DNA of 27,835 nt from DASTPP01 sp035762175 (lineage in GTDB: Bacteria > Myxococcota_A > Polyangia > Polyangiales > Polyangiaceae), in the NCBI GenBank assembly GCA_035762175.1, contig DASTPP010000364.1, positions 1 through 27,835 of the forward strand. Direction: 5' to 3'. This document shows positions 15,594-23,561 of this stretch, piece by piece. The stretch's first letter is position 1; every line of letters starts with the position of its first letter. The notes below the pieces were generated by a model. The model was not told the origin of the DNA, ran no database searches, and was given only the letters and a program-made list of their open reading frames with translations. The translations under genes were made by a program, and so were the position numbers.

Positions 15594-16364
15594 ATGACGA
15601 CGCGCCCCGACGGGCGAGCGCCCGGCGCGCTCCGGCCCCCCTCCTTCGAGCCGGGCTTCCACCGCCTGGCCGAGGGCTCGTGCCTCTACCGCGCGGGCGG
15701 CACCGTGGTGCTCTGCACGGTGTCGTGCGACGCGTCGGTGCCGCCCTTCCTCGAGGGCACCGGCCGCGGCTGGGTGACGGCCGAGTACCAGATGCACCCG
15801 CGGGCGAGCCCGAAGCGGCGCGAGGCGCGCGACGGGCGCGGCCGGCCGGTCGGCGGGCGCACGCAAGAAATTCAGCGGCTGGTCGGGCGGGCGCTGCGCT
15901 CGGCGGTCGACCTCGAGGCGCTCGGGCCGCGCACGCTCGCGCTCGACTGCGACGTGCTCGAGGCCGACGGCGGCACGCGCACCGCCTCGATCACGGGGGG
16001 CTTCGTCGCGCTCTGCCTCGCGCTCGCGCGCCTGGCCTCGCGGGGCGAGCTCGCGCGGCCGGTCGTGCGCGACCAGGTGGCCGCGGTCAGCGTGGGGCAC
16101 GTCGACGGCGAGGCGCTCGTCGACCTCGCGTACGTCGAAGACAGCCGCGCGCGGGTCGACCTGAACCTGGTGGCCACCGCGGGCGGCGACCTCATCGAGG
16201 TGCAGGGCACGGCCGAGGGGGCGCCGCTGCCGCGCGCCGACTTCGACGCGATGGTGACGCTCGGCCTCGACGCCGTCGCGGCGCTCTGCCGCGAGCAGCG
16301 GCGGGCGCTCGAGGCGAGCGGCGTCGAGCTGTCGGCGCTGACGCGGGCCGCGGGGTCGCCGTGA
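15594..16364 (+). CDS. rph: Ribonuclease PH
   Basis: This 256-residue phosphorolytic 3'-5' exoribonuclease trims tRNA 3' ends using phosphate. The family hallmarks are all present: RPDGR near the N-terminus, GSCLYRAGGTVVLCTVS, GWVTAEYQMHPRASPKR, GGRTQEIQRLVGRALRSAVDLEALG, DCDVLEADGGTRTASITGG, and DLNLVATAGGDLIEVQGTAEG. Length matches the usual 240-260 residues. The start is ATG 15594 with GAGG about 7 nt upstream. The stop overlaps the rdgB start as GTGA (16361-16364). The rph-rdgB pairing is common in bacteria and supports both identifications. Confidence 0.96.
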   Translation: MTTRPDGRAPGALRPPSFEPGFHRLAEGSCLYRAGGTVVLCTVSCDASVPPFLEGTGRGWVTAEYQMHPRASPKRREARDGRGRPVGGRTQEIQRLVGRALRSAVDLEALGPRTLALDCDVLEADGGTRTASITGGFVALCLALARLASRGELARPVVRDQVAAVSVGHVDGEALVDLAYVEDSRARVDLNLVATAGGDLIEVQGTAEGAPLPRADFDAMVTLGLDAVAALCREQRRALEASGVELSALTRAAGSP

Positions 16365-17056
16365 CCTCGGCCGGCCGCATCACGGTCGTGATCGCGTCGG
16401 ACAGCCCGCACAAGCTGCGCGAGTTCCGGCGCCTGCTCGGCGATCTGCCGGTCGAGGTGGTCTCGCCGGCCGAGGTGCTCGGGGCGCCGCTCAAGGTGGT
16501 CGAAGACGGCGAGACCTTCGAAGAGAACGCGCGCAAGAAGGGCGAGGCGGCCTCGGCGGCGACCTTCGCGCTCACGCTGGCCGACGACTCGGGGCTCGAG
16601 GTCATCGGCCTCGGGGGGCGCCCCGGCGTGCGCTCGGCGCGCTTCGCGCACGAGCGCGCGACCGACGCCGAGAACAACGAGGCGCTGCTCGCCGCGCTCG
16701 CCGACGTCGAGGGGGCGGGGCGGCGCGCGCGCTTCCGCTGCGTGCTCGCGCTCTTCGACCCCTTTGCGCCGCCGCACGAGTCGCCCCTCCTCGCCGAGGG
16801 CCGCTGCGAGGGCGTCATCGCCCGCGAGGCGCGGGGCGGCTTCGGCTTCGGCTACGACCCGCTCTTCCTCGTCGACGGCCACGGCGGCCGCACGCTGGCC
16901 GAGCTCGACGACGCCGCGAAAGACGCGGTGGGCCACCGGGGCCGCGCCGTGCGCGAGCTCTTGCCGCGGCTGTGCGAGATCGTGCTCGCGCGCCTGCACG
17001 ACGTCGAGCGCGTCAGCGACGTGCGCCCCTCGCTGATGCCCGCCGCGAAGCGCTAG
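16361..17056 (+). CDS. rdgB: RdgB/HAM1-type dITP/XTP pyrophosphatase
   Basis: This 231-residue house-cleaning enzyme hydrolyses dITP, ITP and XTP to monophosphates, keeping deaminated purines out of DNA and RNA. Motifs in order are SPHKLREFRRLL, GETFEENARKKG, LADDSGLEVIGLGGRPGVRSAR, GRCEGVI, GGFGFGYDPLF and ELDDAAKDAVGHRGRA. In the last motif the usual SHR is GHR. About 25 residues follow the normal end of the fold. The start is GTG 16361, overlapping the rph stop by 4 nt. It is the last gene of the run and is followed directly by a strong palindrome. Confidence 0.94.
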   Translation: MTSAGRITVVIASDSPHKLREFRRLLGDLPVEVVSPAEVLGAPLKVVEDGETFEENARKKGEAASAATFALTLADDSGLEVIGLGGRPGVRSARFAHERATDAENNEALLAALADVEGAGRRARFRCVLALFDPFAPPHESPLLAEGRCEGVIAREARGGFGFGYDPLFLVDGHGGRTLAELDDAAKDAVGHRGRAVRELLPRLCEIVLARLHDVERVSDVRPSLMPAAKR

Positions 17057-17097
17057 CGCGCTCGCCAGGCCGCCCCGGGGCGGCCTGGCGAGTGCGC
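17056..17097 (+). terminator. Terminator-like 32-bp perfect palindrome after rdgB
   Basis: Bases 17061-17076 are the exact reverse complement of 17077-17092, and the RNA stem can extend to 17056-17097 through one G-U pair. It begins at the last base of the rdgB stop codon. No T-tract follows, so it is either a T-less high-GC terminator or an mRNA 3'-end stabiliser. As DNA it could also form a protein-binding palindrome. Confidence 0.6.
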
Positions 17098-17453
17098 GCG
17101 CGAAGAGGGCCGAGTCGCGCGAGGGGGCGGCGTCGCGACGGCGTGGCGGGGGCGACCACAGGCGCGCACCCCGCCGCGTCCCGGGCGTCGCCGCGGCCCG
17201 CGCGCGCCCAGAGCCGCTCTGCGCGAGGGTCGCCGGAAGCGCGCCCGCCGTCTACCCCGCACGACATCGCGGGCGGTTGCGCGCCTCGCCGCCCGGTCAA
17301 GATAGTGAACTCGGCGCTTGCAGCGCGGTCGCTTTTCTCATCGAATCGGCACACTAGTGAGCGGTGCGGTCGGTGCCGGCGCCGGCGGCCGCTCGAGGGC
17401 CTTCGGGCCGGGTCAGGGAAGCAAACGCGCGCTCGTCGCGCCCGCCGTGTGCC
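17098..17453. other. Intergenic region upstream of the FHA gene
   Basis: No coding sequence is recognised between the rdgB hairpin and ATG 17454. A relatively AT-rich stretch at 17296-17360 is where a promoter for the FHA gene would be expected. TTGCGC (17277-17282) and GATAGT (17301-17306), 18 bp apart, are a weak candidate only. Confidence 0.5.
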
Positions 17454-19076
17454 ATGTGGAAGCTTCAAATCGACACCCACGAGGGGGAGACACGTTGGCT
17501 CGACTTGCGCGGGCCCGAGGTGACGATTGGCCGCGGCGAGTCGTGCGCGTTGCGCCTCGACGAGCGCAACGTCTCGCGGCGGCACGCGCGCTTGCGGCGG
17601 GGCGAGGGCGGCGGCTGGTTGCTCGCCGACGGCGGCAGCCGCAACGGCACCTTCGTCAACGGGCGGGCCGCGCGCGGCGAGGTGCCGCTCGCGCCGGGCG
17701 ATCTCGTGCAGATCGGCGACTTTACCCTGACCCTCTGCGACGCCGCCGCGCTCGCGGCCGGCGCCCCGGCGCCCCGGCGGCCGCCGCGGGCGCAGCCGCG
17801 CCTGCTCATCGTCGACGAGGGCGAGGGCCCCGTCACCGACCTGCCGCTCGCGCAGTCGCAGATCACGATCGGCGGCCGCGAGGGGTGCACGTTCCAGGCG
17901 AGCGGGCCGGCGCTCGACGCGACGCTCGTGCGGGTGCGCGCGCTCGACGACGGGCGTTACGAAGTCCGCGACGAGAGCGCGCGGCCGAGCCTGCTCGTCA
18001 ACGGCGACGCGCTCGCGTGCAAGGCGCTCGAAGAGGGCGATCTGCTCTGCCTCGGCGAGATCACCCAGACCCGGCGCGACGCCCGCTACGGCCTCGTGCT
18101 GCGCTACCTCGGCGGGCCCGCCGCCCCGGCCCGGGCCGCCGCGCCGCCGCCCGAGCCGGCGCGCCCCGAGACGCCGGCCGCGACGCCCCGGGGCGCGACG
18201 CCGATCGCCACGCCAGCGCCCCGCCCGCCGGACGCGGCGGGCGGCCCGCCTTCGCCGCGCCCCGCGCCGGCCGCGCGCGCCGAGAGGGGGCCTTCCGCGC
18301 CCTCGCTCGCCGGCGGCGCGGCGGCGGGCGGGCGCACCCCGTCGGCGCCCGACGCGGCGTCCGCGCGCGCCCCGTCGGCGCCCGACGTTGCGTCCGCGCG
18401 CGCTCCGTCGGCGCCCAACGCTGCGCCCGCGCCGGGCTTGCGCCCCATGGCGCCCGAGCCCATGCCGCCCGAGTCCGTGCGCGCCGGGCGCGCGCCGCGC
18501 CCCTCGGCCCCCGAGTACGTCCCGGGCGCCGTGGGCGCTTCGGTGCTCGAGCGGGCCCTGACCCTGTCCCCCGACGCGCCCATCACCGGCGCCCCCATGA
18601 CCGTCGACGCGTTCTTCGCGCGTAGCGGCGGCCCGCCCGCGGCGCTCAGCGAGGCGAGCCCGCCGCTCCGCCCGAGCGCTCACCCCCGTCGTCGGCGGGG
18701 CTTGTGGGCGGGCGCGCTGCTCGCCTGCCTCGGGGCCTCGGTCGGGCTCTGGGCGTCGCGCGGGGCGAGGCTCCCGGGGCCGCCCGCGGCGGGCGACGCG
18801 ACGCGCGCGCTCGACGTGCCGGTGCCGCCCGCGCCCGAGCCGCCCCCGGCGGCCGAAGCGCCGGCGCCGCCCCGGACGGCCGGCCCGCCGGCGGCGCCGG
18901 TGGCGCGCCCGGCCGCGAGCCCGAGGGCGCCGCGGCCCTCGCCGCCCCGAAGCGCCGTGTCGGGACAACTCCCCGCCGCCGTGCGCTCCGCCCGCTGCCT
19001 GGCCTTGCGCGAGCGCATGGCGAGCGGCGAGGCGACGGCGTACGAGCGATCGCTCTTCCAGACCCAGTGCCCTTGA
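17454..19076 (+). CDS. FHA-domain membrane protein with two FHA modules
   Basis: In the 540-residue product, the first FHA domain (about 1-97) keeps the phosphothreonine-binding residues: G26 R27, S41 R42 xH44 (NVSRRHARL) and N64 G65 (SRNGTFVNG). A second FHA-like fold (about 116-219) lacks the SxxH motif and the binding arginine, so it probably does not bind phosphopeptide. Residues ~220-400 are a Pro/Ala/Ser linker with three 11-residue RAPSAPDxASA repeats. One hydrophobic segment lies near 416-434, then another Pro/Ala tract and a conserved-looking tail with two cysteines. ATG 17454 is preferred because MWKLQID begins the FHA fold; an upstream in-frame ATG at 17364 adds 30 unfolded-looking residues. 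It is likely an inner-membrane protein with cytoplasmic FHA modules, reading Ser/Thr-kinase signals. Confidence 0.9.
   Translation: MWKLQIDTHEGETRWLDLRGPEVTIGRGESCALRLDERNVSRRHARLRRGEGGGWLLADGGSRNGTFVNGRAARGEVPLAPGDLVQIGDFTLTLCDAAALAAGAPAPRRPPRAQPRLLIVDEGEGPVTDLPLAQSQITIGGREGCTFQASGPALDATLVRVRALDDGRYEVRDESARPSLLVNGDALACKALEEGDLLCLGEITQTRRDARYGLVLRYLGGPAAPARAAAPPPEPARPETPAATPRGATPIATPAPRPPDAAGGPPSPRPAPAARAERGPSAPSLAGGAAAGGRTPSAPDAASARAPSAPDVASARAPSAPNAAPAPGLRPMAPEPMPPESVRAGRAPRPSAPEYVPGAVGASVLERALTLSPDAPITGAPMTVDAFFARSGGPPAALSEASPPLRPSAHPRRRRGLWAGALLACLGASVGLWASRGARLPGPPAAGDATRALDVPVPPAPEPPPAAEAPAPPRTAGPPAAPVARPAASPRAPRPSPPRSAVSGQLPAAVRSARCLALRERMASGEATAYERSLFQTQCP
18333..18431 (+). repeat. 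Three 33-bp in-frame repeats in the FHA protein linker
   Basis: Each unit encodes an 11-residue RAPSAPDAASA-type sequence. The copies differ by a few bases, and the first has Thr in place of Ala. Confidence 0.8.
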
Positions 19077-19089
19077 GGCCCCCCCGCCG

Positions 19090-20295
19090 ATGACCCCCCG
19101 AGCTCGAGGCCCCGCCCCGGCGGGGCAGTTCCGACGCAAGGCGTTCGTACGGCTCGCTGCGTTCGTCGCGCCGTGGGCGCTCGCGCGCCCCGCCGCCGCC
19201 GCCCCCCCGGGCGCGCGCCACCCGAGCGTGCACGTGCTCGAGCTCGCGCACGAGGGCGAGCGCGACGTCGCGCGCGCGCTGACCGACGCGCTCCGGCTGC
19301 GCGTGCACCTGTCGCGCGACTACGCGCTCGGCGACTCCGATTTGTCGCTCAAGGTGGCGGTGGCGCCCTGCCTGCGCGGCTCGCTCTTCGACAAGGAGGG
19401 GGCGCCGCGCGAGCCCTCGCCGGGCTGCCTCGAGCAGGTCGGCACCGCCTTGCAAGACAAGCTGCAGGCGCGAAAGCCGCCCTTCCTCTGGGGGCACCTG
19501 GTGCGCGAGGGGGGGGCCTCGCGGCGGCTGCGGGTGCGGCTGCACCTCTGGCGCGAGGGCCAGGCCGACGCCAAGGCCGACTACGCCTACGAGCGCGAGC
19601 CGGCCGACGCGAAGTCGCCCCCCTTCGACGACGTGGCCGAGTGGCTGCTGCGGAGGCTGCTCGACGGCGAGGCGCGCGCGGCGCGCGTGCGCGTGCGCTC
19701 GGCGGGCGCGCTCGAGGGCGAGCTGTACGCCGACGGCGAGGCGCGCGGGCGGCTCGAGTCGGGGGGCGTGCGCGAGTTGGTGCTCGAGCCGGGGGTGCAC
19801 TCGTTCGAGGTGCGCCGCGGCGACCGCGTGCTCGCCCACGCCCGCGCGCTCGCGCGGGTCGGCGACGAGGCGCCCGCCGAGGTGCAGCTCGCGCCCCCGG
19901 CGGTGGCCGCGGCGCGCCCGCGCCCGGCCCCGCCTCCGCCCCCGCCTCCGCCCCCGCCCACGCCCTGGCCCTGGGTCTTCGGCGGCGCGGGCCTGGCGGG
20001 GCTCGCGGGCGCGGGCGTGCTCTTCGCGCTGCGCCAGGGCGTCGAGGGCGATCTCGAAGAGGCCTGCGACACCTACTGCCCCTCGCGCGAGCGCGGCGCC
20101 GTCGCGCGCTCGAACCGCCTGGGCGGCGCGGCGCTCTTGGCCGCGACGGCGGGGGTGGCGGGCCTCGGCGCGGGCGTCACGCTCTGGGCGTTCGAGCGGC
20201 AAGAGGCGGCGGGGGCGACGGCCTCGTGGCGCGTGCGCGCCACGGTCGGGCCGGTCGCGGGCGGCGCCGGGGCGGGCCTTTCGGGGCGGTTCTGA
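19090..20295 (+). CDS. PEGA-like envelope protein with C-terminal hydrophobic segments
   Basis: This 401-residue protein has an N-terminal Arg-rich segment and hydrophobic stretch ending in ARPAAAAPPGA, a probable signal peptide. Residues ~45-190 resemble a domain seen in myxobacterial proteins that begin with a mention of total gene products and report protein stability (RVHLSRDYALGDSDLSLK), but I cannot name it. Residues ~195-275 form a PEGA-like beta module: a short repeat reading GELYADGEARG, VRELVLEPGVHSFEVRRGD and AEVQLAPP. A poly-proline run (~277-290) leads into two hydrophobic segments (about 294-314 and 345-372) separated by a short loop with two cysteines. The gene starts 13 nt after the FHA gene stop and shares a base with the next ATG (TGATG), so the three are probably one operon. 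Confidence 0.82.
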   Translation: MTPRARGPAPAGQFRRKAFVRLAAFVAPWALARPAAAAPPGARHPSVHVLELAHEGERDVARALTDALRLRVHLSRDYALGDSDLSLKVAVAPCLRGSLFDKEGAPREPSPGCLEQVGTALQDKLQARKPPFLWGHLVREGGASRRLRVRLHLWREGQADAKADYAYEREPADAKSPPFDDVAEWLLRRLLDGEARAARVRVRSAGALEGELYADGEARGRLESGGVRELVLEPGVHSFEVRRGDRVLAHARALARVGDEAPAEVQLAPPAVAAARPRPAPPPPPPPPPPTPWPWVFGGAGLAGLAGAGVLFALRQGVEGDLEEACDTYCPSRERGAVARSNRLGGAALLAATAGVAGLGAGVTLWAFERQEAAGATASWRVRATVGPVAGGAGAGLSGRF

Positions 20296-21731
20296 TGAGA
20301 CGAATTCCTTCCCACGTCCGGCCCCTGCTCGCCGCCCTCGGCGCCGCGGCGCTCGGGGCGTGCACGAGCGCGTTCGACGGGCGCGTCAACGACGAGCTCT
20401 ACTGCCGGGGGCGGCCGACCGACCTGGCGTGCGGCGGGGCCGGCGGCGCGGTCGGCGGCGGCGGCGGCGGCGGCAGCGGCACGGGCGGCCGCGGGGGCGG
20501 CGGCACGGGCGGCCGCGGCGGCGCGGCGGGGGCCGGTGGCCAGGGCGGCGGGGGCGCGGGCGGCTCGGGCCCCTGCCCGGACGACGCGGCCTGCGGGGCC
20601 GGGGTGGGCCCGGGCTCGCTCTGCGTCGGCGGCGCCTGCACCAAGGCGGGCGACTGCGACCGGGCCGCGCTCGTCGTCGTCGACGCGGCCTTCGCCGGCG
20701 CGACCGACCCGGCGCTCGCCGGCGCGTGCTTCTTCCGCGGGCTCGGCGACACCGAGGGGGCGCTCGTCGACGGCACGACGCGCTCCATCGTCGTGTACGC
20801 CTCGGCCCTGCACCTGACGCTGCCCTTCCGCCTGCGCCCCGGCGTCGCGCTCGAAGGGCGCGGCCCCGACGGCGCGCCCGTCGCGCTCGACTTCGCGACG
20901 CCCTCCGACCAGGCGCTGCTGACGCTCGAGCGCGACACCGCCGTGCGGGGCTTCGCCCTCGCGGGCGGCGGGGTCGCGCGCGGCATCGCCGCGGTCGAGG
21001 GCCAGGCGACGCTGCGCGGGCCCCTCTCGATCGCCGAGACCCGCGTCGCGCTCGATCTGAGCGCCGGGGCGGCGGCGCTCGTCGAGGGCGCGCAGGCGTC
21101 GCCCGTGCGCCTGGCGCGCAACGCGGTCGGCGTGCGCGTGCCTGACGGCGCCGCGCTGACGCTCGAGGGCGACGGCGCGGCGGGGGGGCTCGTCCTCGAA
21201 GAGACCTCGGAGGGTGCCGGCGTGCTCGTGCTCGCCGGCAACGCCGCGGCGCCCGTCCGGCTCGCGGGGCTGCTGGCGCGCAACAACCTCGGCAGCAGCG
21301 CCGAGGGCACCGGCGCCGTCGAGGTGCGGCGCGGGCGCCAGGTCGAGGTGGTCGGCGGCGTCTTCGAGGGCAACGCGCGGGCCCTCAACCTCAACGGCGA
21401 AGACGTCTCGACCTTCGACTCGTTCTCGGGCGTGACGATCGCGGGCAACGCCTTCACCAACCGCCCCTCGCTCAGCGTGCTGATCTGCGGCACGGGCCTG
21501 CCGACGGCGGCCAGGCTGTCCATGGGCTCCGGCAACAGCTTCGACGGCGTGCCCGTCGTCGACAGCGCGAGCTGCCAGCAGGTCGAAGATCAGCAGACGC
21601 CGAGCTGCGAGCAGGGCGGCGCCCTCGGCTACACCGGCGGCAGCGCCCTGCTCGACCCGGTCTGCGAGGCCCTGCCCGCCCCGGCGCCCGGCGCCGCCGA
21701 CGCCGCGCGGGGGCGACGCGCCGACCGATGA
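20295..21731 (+). CDS. Gly-rich lipoprotein with beta-helix-like passenger
   Basis: This is a 478-residue predicted lipoprotein: the signal peptide ends in lipobox LGAC (C23, then Thr-Ser). Residues ~48-95 are an extreme Gly/Ser/Thr/Arg low-complexity linker. A small Cys-rich patch follows (about 95-125: CPDDAACG, SLCVGGACTKAGDC). The remainder reads as short beta strands with Asn/Gly turns (GVTIAGNAFTNRPS, GGVFEGNARALNLNGEDVS), suggesting a right-handed parallel beta-helix like those in pectate lyase-type or DUF1565-type proteins. No catalytic residues were identified. It is probably surface-exposed or periplasmic. It is last in the FHA/PEGA-like operon, and its ATG overlaps the preceding stop. 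Confidence 0.87.
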   Translation: MRRIPSHVRPLLAALGAAALGACTSAFDGRVNDELYCRGRPTDLACGGAGGAVGGGGGGGSGTGGRGGGGTGGRGGAAGAGGQGGGGAGGSGPCPDDAACGAGVGPGSLCVGGACTKAGDCDRAALVVVDAAFAGATDPALAGACFFRGLGDTEGALVDGTTRSIVVYASALHLTLPFRLRPGVALEGRGPDGAPVALDFATPSDQALLTLERDTAVRGFALAGGGVARGIAAVEGQATLRGPLSIAETRVALDLSAGAAALVEGAQASPVRLARNAVGVRVPDGAALTLEGDGAAGGLVLEETSEGAGVLVLAGNAAAPVRLAGLLARNNLGSSAEGTGAVEVRRGRQVEVVGGVFEGNARALNLNGEDVSTFDSFSGVTIAGNAFTNRPSLSVLICGTGLPTAARLSMGSGNSFDGVPVVDSASCQQVEDQQTPSCEQGGALGYTGGSALLDPVCEALPAPAPGAADAARGRRADR

Positions 21732-22212
21732 GGTGGGCGTTGTCGTGTGCTCGTAAGTCGGGTGCCCCACTGTACGGCCCAAGGCGACGTGCAGGCCGCG
21801 CGGCGGGTGCGCGAGGCCGTCGTTGGGGCGCCGCGTGAGGCCGCGCCGGAGCGAGGGCGGGGGTGGGCGGCGGCCCGCCGAGCCCGGGCGCGAGCGGCCC
21901 CGGGGTGGCCCCGGAGGGCTGGCATTTTGGCCTACCCCCCGCCCCGAGTCCCGTGCTAGAGCGACCGGTGTAGTCCGCGTCCGGTCGAACAGTCTGCGAG
22001 GCTCGAGCAGGCTCTCGAGCGCCGACCGGGGCCGCGGGCTCGCTCGCTCCACCCCCGACGCCGTGCGCCGTGCGCTCGGCCCCGCGGGCGAGCGAAGGCG
22101 CGCGGCGCGAGCGCGCGTCCGGGCCGGCGTCCGCTCGGCCGCAGCGAGCGCAGGCCCCGGGCGGGGCCGCGCAGAAAGGGGCCGGGGGGCGTCGGTGCGG
22201 CGAAGCTTGGCC

Positions 22213-22240
22213 TTGCGAGCCCGCCCGCCCTTCGGATAAT
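22213..22240 (+). promoter_or_regulatory. Candidate sigma70-type promoter of mglBA
   Basis: TTGCGA (22213-22218) and GATAAT (22235-22240) are separated by 16 bp in one of the few AT-containing patches. The -10 match is 5/6 and the -35 match 4/6. Transcription from it would begin near 22247 and give a leader of about 190 nt before mglB. Confidence 0.4.
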
Positions 22241-22252
22241 CCTTGGCCCAGC

Positions 22253-22275
22253 GCACGAACGCGCCGCGTTCGTGC
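22253..22275. promoter_or_regulatory. Perfect 11-bp inverted repeat, possible operator
   Basis: GCACGAACGCG, one central C, then CGCGTTCGTGC. It would lie at roughly +6 to +28 of the candidate mglBA promoter, a position suited to a repressor site. It could also fold as a leader hairpin, though the 1-nt centre would force some pairs open. Confidence 0.5.
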
Positions 22276-22438
22276 CCTTACGCCCGCCCGTCCCACCTTC
22301 GTTGCACGTAGCCGGTACGCACCCAAGCAGCCAGCGGCCAAACCACCCCACGAGTCGCCCACCCCACGAGCCGGGCGGGGCGACGGCCTAGCCCGGGGGC
22401 CGAGCGGCCCCCCGACCCCGCTGGCGGAGGCACCCTTC

Positions 22439-22921
22439 ATGGTCAATCCGCAGATGGTGATGTACGAGGAAGAGTTCAACCAAATCCAACAGGTGGTTGA
22501 CCGCCTCGTCAAAGACGCGAACGCGAGGGTGGTGTTCATCGTCGACAAGAACGGCCAGCTCATCGCGGCCGGCGGCGACGCCGAGAACGTCGACACGACG
22601 TCGCTCGCGTCGCTGACCGCCGGCAACATCGCGGCGACGGGCGGCATGGCCAAGCTGCTCAAAGAGAACGAGTTCGCGACGCAGTTTCACGAGGGCGAGC
22701 GGGCGAACATCCACATCCAGCTGGTCGGCAACCGGGTCATCTTGGTCGTCATCTTCGACGCCAAGTCGAGCCTGGGCCTGGTGCGCCTGCGGGTGAAGAA
22801 GGCGTCCGAAGAGCTCAATCAGATCTTCGAGAAGCTCCTGAAGAAGGTGCAAGAGCCCGGCGTCGACAGCCCCTTCGCCGAGATCACGGACGAAGACATC
22901 GACAACCTGTTCAACGACTGA
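22439..22921 (+). CDS. mglB: MglB, Roadblock/LC7-type GTPase-activating protein
   Basis: The 160-residue protein matches the Roadblock/LC7 protein MglB of Myxococcus along its whole length: VMYEEEF at the start, KDANARVVFIVDKNGQLIA, DTTSLASLTAGNIAA, FDAKSSLGLVRLRVKKASEELNQIF and a C-terminal SPFAEITDEDIDNLF. MglB dimers stimulate GTP hydrolysis by MglA and mark the lagging cell pole. The C-terminal tail, which modulates MglA activation in the Myxococcus protein, is preserved. The start is ATG 22439, with GGAGG 8 nt upstream (22426-22430). mglA follows after 15 nt, the standard order for this operon. Confidence 0.96.
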   Translation: MVNPQMVMYEEEFNQIQQVVDRLVKDANARVVFIVDKNGQLIAAGGDAENVDTTSLASLTAGNIAATGGMAKLLKENEFATQFHEGERANIHIQLVGNRVILVVIFDAKSSLGLVRLRVKKASEELNQIFEKLLKKVQEPGVDSPFAEITDEDIDNLFND

Positions 22922-22936
22922 GGCCCGGGTCGCCCG

Positions 22937-23551
22937 ATGTCGCTCATCAACCACGCGGCCCGCGAGATCAACTGCAAGCTCGTGTATTACGGCCCGGGCC
23001 TGTGCGGCAAGACGACCAACCTGCAGTACATTTACGAGCGCTCGAGCCCGCAGTCGAAGGGCAAGATGATAAGCCTGGCGACCGAGACCGAGCGCACGCT
23101 CTTCTTCGACTTCTTGCCCCTGAGCCTCGGCGAGGTGGGGGGCTTCAAGCTGCGCTTCCACCTCTACACGGTGCCCGGCCAGGTGTTCTACGACGCCAGC
23201 CGCAAGCTGATCTTGAAGGGCGTCGACGGGGTCGTGTTCGTGGCCGACTCGCAGATCGGCCGGCTCGAGGCGAACCTCGAGAGCCTCGAGAACCTGCGCG
23301 TCAACCTGTCCGAGCAGGGCTACGAGCTCGAGCGGCTGCCGATCGTCATGCAGTACAACAAGCGCGACCTGAGCGAGATCGCGACGGTGGCCGAGCTGCA
23401 CCAGCTGCTCAACCAGCGCGACGCGCCCGAGCACGAGGCCGTCGCGCGCACGGGCGTCGGGGTCTTCGACACGCTCAAGTCGCTCGCGCGCCTCATCATC
23501 GCCGACCTGCGCCAGGGCCAGCCGTCGGACGCGCCCCCGAACAAGGGCTGA
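22937..23551 (+). CDS. mglA: MglA, small Ras-like GTPase of cell polarity
   Basis: The 204-residue bacterial Ras-like GTPase shares numbering with Myxococcus MglA through the core: P-loop GPGLCGKTT (19-27), R53 and Q82 (TERTLFF and TVPGQVFYD), T78 in place of the usual Asp of DxxG, and NKRD (141-144). The catalytic Arg/Gln pair is therefore intact. Residue 52 is Glu where I recall Asp in Myxococcus. In the GTP form MglA sits at the leading pole and directs type IV pili and gliding motors. A short extra tail (QPSDAPPNKG) extends beyond the Myxococcus length. The gene is encoded after mglB and 10 nt before an ATPase gene of the CpaF/TadA class. Confidence 0.97.
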   Translation: MSLINHAAREINCKLVYYGPGLCGKTTNLQYIYERSSPQSKGKMISLATETERTLFFDFLPLSLGEVGGFKLRFHLYTVPGQVFYDASRKLILKGVDGVVFVADSQIGRLEANLESLENLRVNLSEQGYELERLPIVMQYNKRDLSEIATVAELHQLLNQRDAPEHEAVARTGVGVFDTLKSLARLIIADLRQGQPSDAPPNKG

Positions 23552-23561
23552 GCGCGCCGCC

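Larger units (their letters stand above)
21732..22438. other. Long intergenic region upstream of mglB
   Basis: In this 707-bp region no gene is recognised. The open frame running into mglB from 22070 has an Arg/Ala-rich composition typical of GC-rich non-coding DNA. The right part holds a candidate promoter (22213-22240), a 23-bp inverted repeat (22253-22275) and a direct repeat CACCCCACGAG with its two copies about 16 bp apart (around 22345-22371). Confidence 0.6.

Noticed and set aside
17277..17306. Promoter for the FHA gene (TTGCGC, 18 bp, GATAGT)
   Set aside because: The -35 match is too weak to call as a feature; it is mentioned only in the intergenic description.
22070..22438. N-terminal extension of MglB from an upstream in-frame ATG
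   Set aside because: The extension is Arg/Ala/Pro-rich without homology to MglB, while ATG 22439 has a GGAGG site and matches the known protein start.
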